Shown here: piece after piece, positions 26,501-34,681 of the stretch
Position numbering within the stretch: position 1 is the first letter of the stretch
How the letters are laid out: each line of letters opens with the position of its first letter
Source: Microbacterium dextranolyticum
Lineage (GTDB): Bacteria; Actinomycetota; Actinomycetes; Actinomycetales; Microbacteriaceae
Direction of reading: 5' to 3'
Assembly (NCBI RefSeq): GCF_016907295.1
Contig: NZ_JAFBBR010000001.1
Location: forward strand, 1 to 64,000
Length of the DNA stretch: 64,000 bases
The notes under the pieces: generated by a model
Told to the model about the DNA's origin: nothing
Database searches by the model: none
The model's input: the letters and a program-made list of their open reading frames with translations, nothing else
Position numbers and translations under genes: made by a program

Positions 26501-29168
26501 TGCCCGAGGTGACCGTCAGGGTGAGGGGCTTGCCCTTTTCCACCCGGGTGACCGGCACGGCCGCGTCGACCGTGACGATGCGCTCGTAGTAGCCCTCGTC
26601 GAAGATCTTCAGCACGTCGTCGCCGAGCAGGACTCCGTTGCGGAAGAACGCGTCGGTGTTGGTCGCCTCGAACGCGAAGATCGGGCCGTCCTCGAGCGAC
26701 GGGGTCGTCGCGGCGAGCACGGAGCCGTCGGCAGTCAGCGCCAGCGAACCGGCGGCGGCGTCGCTCGTGCCCTGCACGCGCACCTGTCCCGACACGAACT
26801 GGCCGTCGGTGAGGTTGAGCCGCACCAGGTCGGTCGTGGCATCCGTCAGCGGAACGCGCACCGGCCCCAGGGTCGAGGTCTGCGAGCCGTCGGTGGCGGT
26901 GACCGTGTACTCGACCCACCGCTTGCCGAACAGGTCGGCCTGCGGCACGGCGTAGAGGTACCGGTTCGCGGCGCCGAACGTGAGGTTGCGGGTGATGGTC
27001 GCGCCCAGGTTGTCGGTCAGGGTGAGGGTGACGGTGCGCACCTCGTGGTCGTCGGTGATGTCGAAGCCGAGGTCGAGGCCCGGCGTGCTGGGCATCTCGG
27101 TGCCGCCGGTCAGGTCGGTGATGACGGGGGCGGTGCCCGCGGCCGGGGCGGGGCGGAGGGCCGGACGCACCTGGTCGTCGCTCACGGAACCGGGCGTGGG
27201 CGTGTCGAGGCGCAGCAGCGTCTGGACCGTGCCGTCGGCGGGCTTGGGTGCCCAGATCGGCGAGGCGCCCTGCGGGTTCCACGCGTACTGGATCGCAGTC
27301 GTGGGCGTCGTCTGGTCGTCGGTGAAGTAGTAGGCGCGGCTGACATCCGTGCCGGTGTTCGTCGAGATCTGGATGCCGCGGGATCCGCCGTTGGCCATGC
27401 CGCTCGTCGAGAGCTCGACGAGGTTCTCACCGGCGACGAGCGACGTGCCGAACTGCGAGTTGAAGTCCGCGGCGGTCAGCGCGGAGTTGTTGCCGTTCTT
27501 CACCCACAGCACGAGCGCCTTGCCGGGCTGGATGACCGGGTTGGCGGGCGTCGCCGGCCACTGCGTGGAGCCCTCGGAGACGGGGCCGCTGAGCGAGTTG
27601 TCGGTGTAGATGTAGTTGATGACGTAGTCGCCGAAGTTCACCGGCGCGTCCGAGGCGTTGTAGACCTCGATGAACTCGTAGCCGTCGGAGCCGTTGACGT
27701 TCACGGTGTCGGGGGCGAGCTCGGTGATCTGCAGGATCGGCGAGGCGAGCGTCGAGTCGGTGGGGCGCGTGAGCGCGCTCGTGACCTGGGCGGTCGTGAC
27801 GGCACCGGGAGTGCGCGGTGCGTTCTCGGCGACGACGACCGCGTCGGTGGCGCCGATCGTCGACGGCACGCCGAACTGCACGACTCCGCCGTCGCTGTCG
27901 ATCTTGCCCGCACCGACCCAGGCGCGGTTGATGACCGTTCCGTCCTTGACGAGGCTGAACCCGCGGTTACCGCCGTTGGCGAAGCCCTCCTGGTTGCCGA
28001 AGCGGAAGACCGGGACGTCGGCGCCGAGGCTGTAGTAGTCGCGGAACTGCTGGATGCTCATGGAGCGCTGGGTGCTGTTCTCCTTGTAGTTCATCCAGAA
28101 CAGGGCCACACCACCCGCGGGGATCACGGTGGCGGTGGCGCCGTCACCGTCCTGGTGGAAGACGGGCTGGTCGCTGCCGGCGTTCCACTGCGACGTGTTG
28201 TAGCGGATGCCGATCTTCTGCGCGTCGAGATCGATCGGCTGGTCGGTCGTGTTGGTGACCTCGAGGTACTCGTAGAGGTCGGTGCCCGGGTTGTCGCCGA
28301 GGATCTCGGTGATCGCCAGCGGGAAGTAGCGCCCCGCGTTGCCGGCGGCTCCGGGACCCACGGCGGGGGCCGTCGCGGTCGGCGTGGGAGTCGGGGTGGC
28401 GCTGCCGGTCGGGTCGGGGGTGGGTGTCGGTGTGGGGGTCGCCGTCGGGTCGATGGGGGTGACCACGGCGGGCTTCTTCTGGGCGTCGGTCACGGTGCCG
28501 GCCGTGTACGCGCCGTCGCCGAGCGACAGGGCGCCGCGCGAGGAGGTGTCGGTCGGCACGCCGAAGTGCGTCGAGCGCCCCTTGTCGGCCGCGTCACGGG
28601 TGTACGACGACCAGGTGACCGTCTCGCCGTTCTGCGCGATGCGGATGCCGCGGGTGCCGGAGTTGGCCATGCCCGCCTGCCCCGTGACGTGGAACAGCGG
28701 CACGTCGGCGGCGGCGCCGACGTGGGAGCGGAACTCGGCGTCGGTGAAGTGGGTGCTGTCGACCGTCGAGCCGCTCTTGTACTGCAGCCAGAACACAGCC
28801 GATGCGCCCGCCGGGATGACCGGGGTCGTCTCGGTGACCGTCAGCGGCTTCTCGGCGGTGTCGTCGGTGGGCGATCCGGTCGCGTTGTAGATGTAGCTGA
28901 GCGCGTAGCCACCCGCGCGCAGGTCGATCGCCGCGGTGGACAGGTTCGTGATCTCGAAGAACTCGAACTGGTCCTGGTCGCCGGTGGTTCCGCCGGTGAG
29001 GTCGGGTGTGCCGGCGTTGTCGGGGGCGATCTCGGAGACGAGCAGAGGCCAGGTGGCGGGCTGCTCGGCGGCGACCGCGCTGGTCGCGGTCAGAGAGCCG
29101 AGAGTCAGCGCGACGACGAGTGCGGCCGCCCAGGGGGCGCGAACGGATGCTGTGATGTGAGGGGACAC
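23595..29168 (-). CDS. Cell-wall-anchored multidomain metallophosphatase with lamin-tail domains
   Basis: A 1857-residue exoprotein. Residues 1-34 form a signal peptide (ending SAVAAEQ). Three lamin-tail-type domains follow (about 40-175, 285-430, 490-640; each starts with a LxxSEIxPD/ITEI segment and holds an EFxEixN motif), separated by a Thr/Pro linker. Ig-like domains span about 690-1290. A calcineurin-type phosphoesterase covers about 1300-1610, with the metal motifs ESDTQY, GDIVDD, GNHDVG, HEYML and SGHYHDAY all intact. Then come a GTGGGTDQP repeat, a further Ig-like domain and an LAATGG-helix-RRRR sorting signal at about 1823 (LAxTG, the class E sortase type). It should hydrolyse phosphate esters at the cell surface; the substrate is unknown. 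The GTG start gives a complete signal peptide. Confidence 0.87.
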   Translation of the reverse strand: MSPHITASVRAPWAAALVVALTLGSLTATSAVAAEQPATWPLLVSEIAPDNAGTPDLTGGTTGDQDQFEFFEITNLSTAAIDLRAGGYALSYIYNATGSPTDDTAEKPLTVTETTPVIPAGASAVFWLQYKSGSTVDSTHFTDAEFRSHVGAAADVPLFHVTGQAGMANSGTRGIRIAQNGETVTWSSYTRDAADKGRSTHFGVPTDTSSRGALSLGDGAYTAGTVTDAQKKPAVVTPIDPTATPTPTPTPDPTGSATPTPTPTATAPAVGPGAAGNAGRYFPLAITEILGDNPGTDLYEYLEVTNTTDQPIDLDAQKIGIRYNTSQWNAGSDQPVFHQDGDGATATVIPAGGVALFWMNYKENSTQRSMSIQQFRDYYSLGADVPVFRFGNQEGFANGGNRGFSLVKDGTVINRAWVGAGKIDSDGGVVQFGVPSTIGATDAVVVAENAPRTPGAVTTAQVTSALTRPTDSTLASPILQITELAPDTVNVNGSDGYEFIEVYNASDAPVNFGDYVINYIYTDNSLSGPVSEGSTQWPATPANPVIQPGKALVLWVKNGNNSALTAADFNSQFGTSLVAGENLVELSTSGMANGGSRGIQISTNTGTDVSRAYYFTDDQTTPTTAIQYAWNPQGASPIWAPKPADGTVQTLLRLDTPTPGSVSDDQVRPALRPAPAAGTAPVITDLTGGTEMPSTPGLDLGFDITDDHEVRTVTLTLTDNLGATITRNLTFGAANRYLYAVPQADLFGKRWVEYTVTATDGSQTSTLGPVRVPLTDATTDLVRLNLTDGQFVSGQVRVQGTSDAAAGSLALTADGSVLAATTPSLEDGPIFAFEATNTDAFFRNGVLLGDDVLKIFDEGYYERIVTVDAAVPVTRVEKGKPLTLTVTSGTKAKPYGDPNENNDDFSAMNFRLALPDGRVLHPVSCATRWEADGAVTAPAPYTCATGDKRVNFSDDTLVSIDLTFDVPDDAFDSIAATWDTTKVADGAHAVAATDGNHALSRSVQVDNTAPVITTALTDGQLYRGDFTVDGSAADAGSGLDTLTATLDGAAVTLPLATSSLTLTPGDHTAVFTARDHVGNTATRTIAFRTADERPGITLLAPSAGGTVTGDKATLSATATSAQADALDLSFRRGYTFTPAQSQVHVASGSTTTAAAGDRTDATPLSADDLAKLSATDGVDVAATSDTAFPYQLFTVDVPTDSGSGALARVAWDGRANADAKVLLYARKTDGSWEKVDQYLTTEGAATTFTLKALVPVDGHATGGKLTFLVQHSEGFAGTARSSRTDSAAPYNAGATPRSDYDFTIGWESDTQYYNENQGYLAGTTGDDKFYQHQVDIHDFLLKQRDNLNLQYVMHTGDIVDDYIATERAAGNDDPEYEWKNADAQYKRFDEAGLPYGILAGNHDVGHAADDYSNFSKYFGESRYSGNPWYGGSYKDNRGHYDLMTVGGVDFLMLYMGWPAVNNTASNDEDIAWMNSVIARYPERKVWIDLHEYMLTTGGLGPIPQRIFDEVVKANPNVFAVSSGHYHDAYTRTDAIDDNGDGQPDRTVYSMLFDYQGLQEGGLGYLRLLHFDNKDGRIIIRTYSPSLDVFDSQDPALTSPEGMQEFTIPYAAIGLKAQTKTLATDSFRADILTADEVGTVAKAPSGSVSTVDWKGLTAGEHGWYVQATGPHGGLEYSEVRTFTTTAGTGGGTDQPGTGGGTDQPGTGGGTDQPGTGGGTNQPGTGGGTSAITLTLSADQVAAGGTVRVQAQGLVPSASYRLVLHSTPVLLATVTAGADGTIDQSLLIPQDTALGAHALQLSRADAPDTVIASAALTVTAPSLAATGGRSDDLGGVVAAGILLLCAGLVVVMRRRRHAH
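23997..24114 (-). repeat. In-frame 27-bp tandem repeat encoding GTGGGTDQP
   Basis: Four and a half copies of a 27-bp unit encode GTGGGTDQP (one copy reads GTGGGTNQP), forming a flexible linker between the phosphoesterase and the C-terminal Ig-like domain. Copy number could vary between strains. Confidence 0.85.
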
Positions 29169-29215
29169 GAGGGGACAGCAAAGCGGCCCCAGGCAGACGG
29201 CGGGAGGCGCGCAGG

Positions 29216-29659
29216 TTAATGGCGGGTAACCGAGTGCGCGGATCTGTCGTCGTCAAGTGTTCTGGACCCCTGATAGCCGATGAGCCTCGTCACACCGAAG
29301 CGGTCGCGCACCTGCCCGTCGTGATCTCCCCAGGGCTTCAGCGCGAGCGCATCGATGACCTCTCCGGTCTCCGCCAGCGCGGCGAACCACCGCTCGAGCG
29401 TGGCGGGATCGGATGCGCCGAGCAGTGAGAAGAGGATGCCGCGCAGCTCCAGAGTGGCCTCGCCGGGCGCGGCATCCGATGCGAAGACGTCGACGGGGCC
29501 TTGCAGGGCTCCGTGGGCGATGTGGCCTTCGGGGCCGTCGTCGCGGCCGAACTCCGCATAGGTGTGCAGCACCACGTCGCCGCCGAAGACCTCGCGGTAG
29601 TGCTCGAGGGCGTCTCGTGCGGTGCCGTCGAACGAGAGGTACGGGATCGGGCCGGCCAT
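29216..29659 (-). CDS. VOC-fold (glyoxalase/PhnB-like) protein
   Basis: A 147-residue cytosolic protein of the vicinal-oxygen-chelate fold, PhnB/YdcJ-like subgroup. The N-terminus PIPYLSFDGTARDALEHYREVFGG is the standard opening strand-helix of this subgroup, followed by HGALQGPVDVFASDA and WGDHDGQVRDRFGVTRLIG near residue 110-128. Members include antibiotic-resistance proteins and PhnB-like proteins of unknown function, so no reaction is assigned. The ATG at 29659 is chosen because TATCCT lies six bases upstream. It has an unusually long tail (TLDDDRSAHSVTRH). Confidence 0.82.
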   Translation of the reverse strand: MAGPIPYLSFDGTARDALEHYREVFGGDVVLHTYAEFGRDDGPEGHIAHGALQGPVDVFASDAAPGEATLELRGILFSLLGASDPATLERWFAALAETGEVIDALALKPWGDHDGQVRDRFGVTRLIGYQGSRTLDDDRSAHSVTRH

Positions 29660-29665
29660 GGGGCG

Positions 29666-29671
29666 AGGATA
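29666..29671 (-). promoter_or_regulatory. -10 box of the VOC gene
   Basis: TATCCT on the minus strand, six bases before the ATG at 29659. A perfect TTGACA lies at 29707-29702 but about 30 bases upstream of the -10, too far to be its -35. Confidence 0.4.
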
Positions 29672-29702
29672 CGACGCCGCGTCGGCATACGCGAGGCCCT
29701 GT

Positions 29703-29740
29703 GTCAACGCCCCTGCGCGACCCCGGGCACCGGCGTTGAC
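29703..29740. promoter_or_regulatory. GTCAACGCC inverted repeat in a divergent gap
   Basis: Perfect 9-bp arms GTCAACGCC (29703-29711) and GGCGTTGAC (29732-29740), 20 bases apart, between the divergent VOC and Pro-rich protein genes. It could be a regulator site or a hairpin; each arm contains a TTGAC on one strand. Confidence 0.35.
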
Positions 29741-29799
29741 TCGGGACAGATGGCGGACGGGCACACCGCCCCGACCGCCGCGATGACGAGGAGGACGAC

Positions 29800-30114
29800 A
29801 TGACCGATCCGCAGACCCCCGAGGCCGACCCGGCGACCGAGCCGGACGAGGCGACCGAGAGGCGCGAGCCGACCACCGACGAGCTCTCGGAACCGAGCAC
29901 CGAGAAGGAGCCCGGCGAAGAGCCGACCGTGCCGAACCCGGACGAACCCCTCGCCCCGAACCCGGTCGAGCCCTCGGTGCCGGCTCCCGCCGAACCCTCG
30001 GCGCCGGGTCCCGACGAGGCGCCCGCCCCGCAGCCGGGCGAACCCGCCCCCGCCGCCGCCGAGCCCAGTCACCACGCGGTGGGGATCGGCGTGATCGACT
30101 CCGAGGAGGGCTGA
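29800..30114 (+). CDS. Acidic Pro/Glu-rich low-complexity protein
   Basis: A 104-residue ORF with a good GAGGAGG ribosome binding site 7-10 bases before its ATG. The product is almost entirely Pro, Glu, Ala, Asp and Ser, with EPS-type repeats through residue 90. It closes with a distinct tail, HHAVGIGVIDSEEG. It has no signal peptide or membrane helix and is predicted to be disordered. I do not recognise a family. The ribosome binding site and the non-repetitive C-terminus suggest a real gene rather than a GC artefact. Confidence 0.6.
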   Translation: MTDPQTPEADPATEPDEATERREPTTDELSEPSTEKEPGEEPTVPNPDEPLAPNPVEPSVPAPAEPSAPGPDEAPAPQPGEPAPAAAEPSHHAVGIGVIDSEEG

Positions 30115-30158
30115 CCCGCCCCGTCCCCGCCGCCGCGCATCGCCCCGCCCCACCCCAC

Positions 30159-30231
30159 ACTGCAGGAGCAGGTGTGACGCGCGTGCCCCCTGACACCCCC
30201 GAGGCGCTGCGCACCCGCCCGCTCCTGCAGT
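30159..30231. repeat. Intergenic inverted repeat, ACTGCAGGAGC arms
   Basis: Perfect 11-bp arms ACTGCAGGAGC (30159-30169) and GCTCCTGCAGT (30221-30231), 51-base loop, followed by TTTGG. It lies between the Pro-rich gene and purL and could terminate the former. It is similar in layout to the elements at 270-345 and 23020-23093. Confidence 0.6.
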
Positions 30232-30310
30232 TTGGCACCAGAGGAGCGAGGCCAGGCCCGCCCGCCCTGCGAGCTCACGACGGCGAGGCGCAGGATCCGC
30301 CCGCCCCAAC

Positions 30311-30316
30311 TAGACT
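30311..30316 (+). promoter_or_regulatory. -10 box of purL
   Basis: TAGACT about 40 bases before the chosen start; unlike most promoters here it leaves a leader with a ribosome binding site (TTGGAG at 30343-30348 region). Confidence 0.4.
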
Positions 30317-30356
30317 GAGGCGCGTCCCCGGCACCTGAATCTTGGAGTCCAGCCGC

Positions 30357-32678
30357 GTGAGCACCCCCGTCGCAGACACTGTCCAGCACGCCGAGCAGAC
30401 GCCCGAGAAGGAGCAGCCGTACGCGGCGCTCGGCCTCAAGCCCGACGAGTACGACCAGATCAAGGCGATCCTGGGCCGCCGCCCCACGTCGGGCGAACTG
30501 GCGATGTACTCCGTCATGTGGAGCGAGCACTGCTCCTACAAGTCGAGCAAGATCTACCTGCGCCGCTTCGGCGACAAAGTCTCGGACGAGATGAAGGCCC
30601 GCCTCATGGTCGGGATGGGCCAGAACGCCGGCGTCGTCGACGTCGGCGAGGGCTGGGCGGTCACCTTCAAGGTCGAATCGCACAACCACCCGAGCTACAT
30701 CGAGCCGTTCCAGGGCGCCGCGACCGGTGTCGGCGGCATCGTCCGCGACATCATCTCGATGGGGGCGCGCCCCGTGGCGGTCATGGACCAGCTGCGCTTC
30801 GGCGACATCGCCGACCCCGACACCGCACGCGTCGTGCACGGCGTGGTCAGCGGCATCAGCTTCTACGCCAACTGCCTCGGCCTGCCGAACATCGGCGGCG
30901 AGACCGTGTTCGACGCGGTCTACCAGGGCAACCCGCTCGTCAACGCCCTCGCGGTCGGCGTCATGCGCCACGAGGACATCAAGCTCGCCAATGCGACCGG
31001 CGCCGGCAACAAGGTCGTGCTCTTCGGGGCGCGCACGGGCGGCGACGGCATCGGCGGTGCGTCGATCCTGGCATCCGACACCTTCGCCGAGGGCGGCCCG
31101 ACCAAGCGCCCCGCCGTGCAGGTGGGCGATCCGTTCGCCGAGAAGGTGCTCATCGAGTGCTGCCTCGAGCTGTACAAGGGCGAGCTCGTCGAGGCGATCC
31201 AGGACCTCGGCGCCGCCGGAATCTCGTGCGCGACGAGCGAGCTCGCGGCCAACGGCGGTTCGGGCATGCGCGTCGACCTCGAGAACGTGCTGCTGCGCGA
31301 CCCCACGCTCACTCCCGAGGAGATCCTCATGAGCGAGTCGCAGGAGCGCATGATGGCGATCGTCTCCCCCGAGAAGCTGGATGCCTTCCTCGCCGTCACC
31401 GGCAAGTGGGACGTCGAGACGAGCGTCCTCGGCGAGGTGACCGGCGACGGCCGCCTGCAGATCTTCTGGCACGGCGAGCAGATCGTCGACGTCGACCCCT
31501 CGACGGTCGCCGTCGACGGCCCCGTCTACGAGCGCCCCGTCACCTACCCGACGTGGATCGACGCGCTGCAGCTCGACTCGGCCGCTGCGCTCGAGCGCAG
31601 CAACGATCCCGACACGCTGAAGGCGCAGTTCCTGCAGCTTCTCGGCAGCCCGAACCTCGCCGACACGAGCTGGGTCACGAACCAGTACGACTACTACGTC
31701 ATGGGCAACACGGCGCTGAGCTTCCCCGATGACGCCGGCATGATCCGCGTCGACGAGGAGTCGGGTCTCGGCTTCGCGATCGCGACCGACTGCAACGGCC
31801 GCTACTGCCAGCTCGACCCGTACGCGGGTGCGCAGCTCGCCCTCGCCGAGGCGTACCGCAACGTCGCCGTGACCGGCGCGGTGCCCACCGCCGTCACCGA
31901 CTGCCTGAACTTCGGCAGCCCCGAGAACCCCGAGGTCATGTGGCAGTTCGGGCAGGCGGTCGACGGGCTCGCCGACGCGTGCCTCGCGCTGGGCGTGCCG
32001 GTCACCGGCGGCAACGTCAGCTTCTACAACCAGACCGGCGACGTCCCCATCTTCCCGACCCCCGTCGTCGGCGTGCTGGGGATCATCGACGACGTCGCCC
32101 GCCGCATTCCGAGCGGGTGGCAGGATGCCGGCGAGAACATCTACCTGCTCGGCGTGACCGCCACCGAGCTCAGCGGCTCGGCGTGGGCCGGCACGGTGCA
32201 CGGTCACCTCGGCGGACGCCCGCCGGCGGTCGACCTCGCCGCCGAGAAGCGGCTCGCGGAGCTGATCCAGGCGGCCTCGCAGCAGGAACTCGTCTCGAGC
32301 GCGCACGACCTCTCGTCGGGTGGCCTCGCGCAGGCTCTCGCCGAAGCCGTGATGCGCTTCGGCGTCGGCGCCCGTGTGTGGCTCGACGAGATCGTCGAAC
32401 GCGACGGCGTGGATGCCGCGACCGCCCTGTTCAGCGAGTCGACCGCTCGGGTCATCGTCTCGGTGCCCCGCGAGGAGGACGTGAAGTTCCGCGGGCTCTG
32501 CGAGGGACGCGGCTACCCGGTGCTGCGCATCGGCGTGACCGACCCCGCCGCCGACGGCGACGAGGCGGCGCTCGAGGTGCAGGGCGTGTTCACCCTCACG
32601 GCGTCGGAGCTGCGCGCCCGGTCGACCGCGACGCTGCCCGCCGCCTTCGGGGCGACGGTGACCGAGCCCGTAGGCTGA
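30357..32678 (+). CDS. purL: Phosphoribosylformylglycinamidine synthase, large subunit PurL
   Basis: A 773-residue enzyme of de novo purine synthesis that converts FGAR to FGAM using ATP and ammonia. It is the small-form PurL of Gram-positive bacteria, which needs separate PurQ and PurS (not in this window). Signatures include [16 protein letters not shown] near residue 45, [25 protein letters not shown] near 95-120 with the catalytic His, and [11 protein letters not shown] near 555. The GTG at 30357 is preferred to the TTG at 30342 because a GGAG lies eight bases before it. A small membrane-protein gene follows after four bases. Confidence 0.94.
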   Translation: MSTPVADTVQHAEQTPEKEQPYAALGLKPDEYDQIKAILGRRPTSGELAMYSVMWSEHCSYKSSKIYLRRFGDKVSDEMKARLMVGMGQNAGVVDVGEGWAVTFKVESHNHPSYIEPFQGAATGVGGIVRDIISMGARPVAVMDQLRFGDIADPDTARVVHGVVSGISFYANCLGLPNIGGETVFDAVYQGNPLVNALAVGVMRHEDIKLANATGAGNKVVLFGARTGGDGIGGASILASDTFAEGGPTKRPAVQVGDPFAEKVLIECCLELYKGELVEAIQDLGAAGISCATSELAANGGSGMRVDLENVLLRDPTLTPEEILMSESQERMMAIVSPEKLDAFLAVTGKWDVETSVLGEVTGDGRLQIFWHGEQIVDVDPSTVAVDGPVYERPVTYPTWIDALQLDSAAALERSNDPDTLKAQFLQLLGSPNLADTSWVTNQYDYYVMGNTALSFPDDAGMIRVDEESGLGFAIATDCNGRYCQLDPYAGAQLALAEAYRNVAVTGAVPTAVTDCLNFGSPENPEVMWQFGQAVDGLADACLALGVPVTGGNVSFYNQTGDVPIFPTPVVGVLGIIDDVARRIPSGWQDAGENIYLLGVTATELSGSAWAGTVHGHLGGRPPAVDLAAEKRLAELIQAASQQELVSSAHDLSSGGLAQALAEAVMRFGVGARVWLDEIVERDGVDAATALFSESTARVIVSVPREEDVKFRGLCEGRGYPVLRIGVTDPAADGDEAALEVQGVFTLTASELRARSTATLPAAFGATVTEPVG

Positions 32679-32682
32679 GCGC

Positions 32683-32820
32683 ATGAGCAGCGATCAGGAC
32701 GAATACGCCGGAATGAGCGAAGCCCGTACGCGGCGGACCCGCATCGTGGCGTGGGTCGTGATCGCCGCCCTCATCCTGGTCGGCGGCGGCGCGACCGTGC
32801 TCGCCCTCATCTTCGGCTGA
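32683..32820 (+). CDS. Small single-helix membrane protein downstream of purL
   Basis: A 45-residue ORF starting four bases after the purL stop, so it is almost certainly co-transcribed. It has a short charged N-terminus (MSSDQDEYAGMSEARTRRTR) and one hydrophobic helix with a Gly-rich end (IVAWVVIAALILVGGGATVL, about residues 21-40). The positive RTRR before the helix predicts the N-terminus in the cytosol. I know no function; small tail proteins of this kind are common after housekeeping genes in Microbacteriaceae. Confidence 0.6.
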   Translation: MSSDQDEYAGMSEARTRRTRIVAWVVIAALILVGGGATVLALIFG

Positions 32821-32870
32821 GGCACCGGGCCCGGCGTCGACCTTCCGGGAGCGCTGTCAGCGATGCTGGA

Positions 32871-32876
32871 TAGCAT
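32871..32876 (+). promoter_or_regulatory. -10 box of the 32883 gene
   Basis: TAGCAT, six bases before the GTG at 32883, leaderless arrangement. Confidence 0.45.
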
Positions 32877-32882
32877 GAGAGC

Positions 32883-33932
32883 GTGGATCCGATCTGGTCG
32901 GCGGTCGCCGAGTTCTGGTGGATCGGCCCCAGCGTGATCGGGGCCGGCGCCCTCGGCTGGATCGGCCTGCGCGGACAGCGCACCGCGAAAGCGCGTCGGC
33001 TCGCGTACGACGCCTCGCTCGAGGCCTTGCGCACGGCTCGTCGGGATGCCCTCGCGGCACGCGCATCCGTGCGCGTGGCCCGCGCCGAACTCACCCGCAC
33101 GCAGGCCGAACGGGCGGCGGGGCGCGCAAGCGGCGCCGACGTCGAGGCGGCCCGACGCGACCTCGACATCGCACAGCGAGAGACGCGCGCGGCCACCGCG
33201 ACGATGCGCGCGCGGCGCGCGAGCGTGAGCGCCGACCGCGTCGCCATCCGTCGACGCGGAGCCGACCCCGCCCAGTTCCCCCTGGCGCAACTGATGGCTG
33301 CCGACGATGCGCTGTCGGCGCGCTTCCTCGAGTACGAGACCGATCCCGCGCGTCTTCTGGCCTTCCCCGCGATGACCGATGTGCGGGTTCCGGCGACCGC
33401 CGCCTTCCACGCCGAGCTGCGTGCCACGCGAGCACTGCGCCCCTCATCGCCGAATGCCCGCATCACGCCCGCGCAGTTCAGCGCCTACCGCGACGGGGTC
33501 GCCCGGTTGTCCCGGGCGCTCGATGCGGCCGAGGCCGAGGCGTGGCGGCGCGCCCGCGCCGACGGTTCCGCCCCGGCCGGGCCGGGACCGGACACCGCGG
33601 CGACGGCACCGTGGCTGAGCTCGGCGCAGGAGATCGCACAGAACCTCACGCAGACGATCCTGACGCGCGGAGCCGAGGCACTCGCGCGGGCGACCGCGCC
33701 CCGTGCCCCCGAGCAGGCGCCCCGCGCCGGCGACCGAGGCGCACCGGGGGACGACGCGGACGGCCACCGCTCGACGGGGCCGCAGCGCGAGGCATCCGCG
33801 CAGGGCGCCACGCACACTCCGCACGCTCCACAACCCGCTCCGGAGGGCCCGACACGCGCCCCCGACCCCTCAGCAGCCACGCCCCCGGCGTGGCCGATCC
33901 CCTCGCGGAAGTCACGCCCAGACCGTTCCTGA
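32883..33932 (+). CDS. Membrane-anchored coiled-coil protein, paralogue of the next gene
   Basis: I do not recognise a named family. The 349-residue product starts with an aromatic N-terminal helix (EFWWIGPSVIGAGALGWIGL, about residues 10-29), then a long Ala/Arg-rich coiled coil (about 35-130). A conserved central domain follows (ARFLEYETDPARLLAFPAMTD near 145, then LRPSSPNARITPAQFSAYRDG). The tail after about residue 240 is Pro/Ala-rich and disordered. The central domain and the WW-containing helix recur in the next gene, so the two are tandem paralogues. The start is GTG, leaderless. Probably a bitopic protein with its bulk in the cytosol. Confidence 0.75.
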   Translation: MDPIWSAVAEFWWIGPSVIGAGALGWIGLRGQRTAKARRLAYDASLEALRTARRDALAARASVRVARAELTRTQAERAAGRASGADVEAARRDLDIAQRETRAATATMRARRASVSADRVAIRRRGADPAQFPLAQLMAADDALSARFLEYETDPARLLAFPAMTDVRVPATAAFHAELRATRALRPSSPNARITPAQFSAYRDGVARLSRALDAAEAEAWRRARADGSAPAGPGPDTAATAPWLSSAQEIAQNLTQTILTRGAEALARATAPRAPEQAPRAGDRGAPGDDADGHRSTGPQREASAQGATHTPHAPQPAPEGPTRAPDPSAATPPAWPIPSRKSRPDRS

Positions 33933-33943
33933 CATCGAGCGCG

Positions 33944-33949
33944 TAGGGT
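33944..33949 (+). promoter_or_regulatory. -10 box of the 33957 gene
   Basis: TAGGGT, seven bases before the GTG at 33957; it overlaps the alternative GTG at 33948 and so favours the later start. Confidence 0.45.
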
Positions 33950-33956
33950 GGGCTCC

Positions 33957-34679
33957 GTGGGCGGGTTCTGGACATTCGCGGGCGAGTACTGGTGGCTCGT
34001 GTTCCCCATCATGGGCGTGCTCGGCGGCTTCGCGCGGCGGTGGGAGCTCGGGGCGCGCTCGCGCCACGCGCGCCGTCTCGAGATCCTGCAGGCGAAGGCT
34101 GCGCTGAAAGCCGCGGATTCGCCGCGGCAAGTGGCCTCGGCATCCGATCCCCGCCCGCTGACCAAGCCGACGCCGACCCAGCCTCAGCTCGAGAAGCTGT
34201 TCGCGGAGCACGACGGGGTCACCGCGCGGTGGCTCGACTACGAGCTCGACGTCGCGAAGCTGATCGCGTTCCCGACGATCAGCGACGGTCGCCAGCCGCT
34301 CACGGCTGCGTTCCTGCGAGCCAAGAAGACCGCCGACCGCCTACGCCCCGCGTCGATCAAGGCACACGTCACCGAGGACGAGCTCACCGCGTACGCCGAT
34401 GCCGTCACCGACTACGAGGTCGCGTTCGACGTCGCCGAGCGCGAGGCGCGGCGTCTCAAGGATTCGGACTTCACCGACGCCGAGCGCAAACGTCTGCAGA
34501 CCGCCCAGCAGCTGCTGTCGGTCGCCGTCGACGGCGGGGCCACGCCGGCGGAGCGTCAGGTGGCCTACAAGCGCGTGCGCGAAGAGCTCGACGGCCTCAT
34601 CGTCGTTTCGGACGACGCGATCACGATCCTCGAGGAGCGCGTCGCACTCCCCCTCGACGCCAAGCCCCACACCGACTGA
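33957..34679 (+). CDS. Membrane-anchored protein, paralogue of the preceding gene
   Basis: A 240-residue product sharing its architecture with the gene before it. It has an N-terminal aromatic helix (FAGEYWWLVFPIMGVLGGFA, about residues 6-25), a shorter charged helix, and the central domain ARWLDYELDVAKLIAFPTISD (about 88-108). This is followed by LTAAFLRAKKTADRLRPASIKAH, which aligns with the LEYETDPARLLAFP and LRPSSP segments of the neighbour. It ends in a helical region (DAERKRLQTAQQLLSVA) and lacks the neighbour's disordered tail. Function unknown. The GTG at 33957 is chosen because a -10 box lies seven bases upstream; 33948 is also in frame. A very strong hairpin follows the stop. Confidence 0.75.
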   Translation: MGGFWTFAGEYWWLVFPIMGVLGGFARRWELGARSRHARRLEILQAKAALKAADSPRQVASASDPRPLTKPTPTQPQLEKLFAEHDGVTARWLDYELDVAKLIAFPTISDGRQPLTAAFLRAKKTADRLRPASIKAHVTEDELTAYADAVTDYEVAFDVAEREARRLKDSDFTDAERKRLQTAQQLLSVAVDGGATPAERQVAYKRVREELDGLIVVSDDAITILEERVALPLDAKPHTD

Positions 34680-34681
34680 TT

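Noticed and set aside
22965..29219. A 2084-residue plus-strand open frame opposite the metallophosphatase gene
   Set aside because: It is a high-GC antisense shadow: composition is Arg/Gly/Val-rich without domains, while the opposite frame has a signal peptide, metal-binding motifs and a sorting signal.
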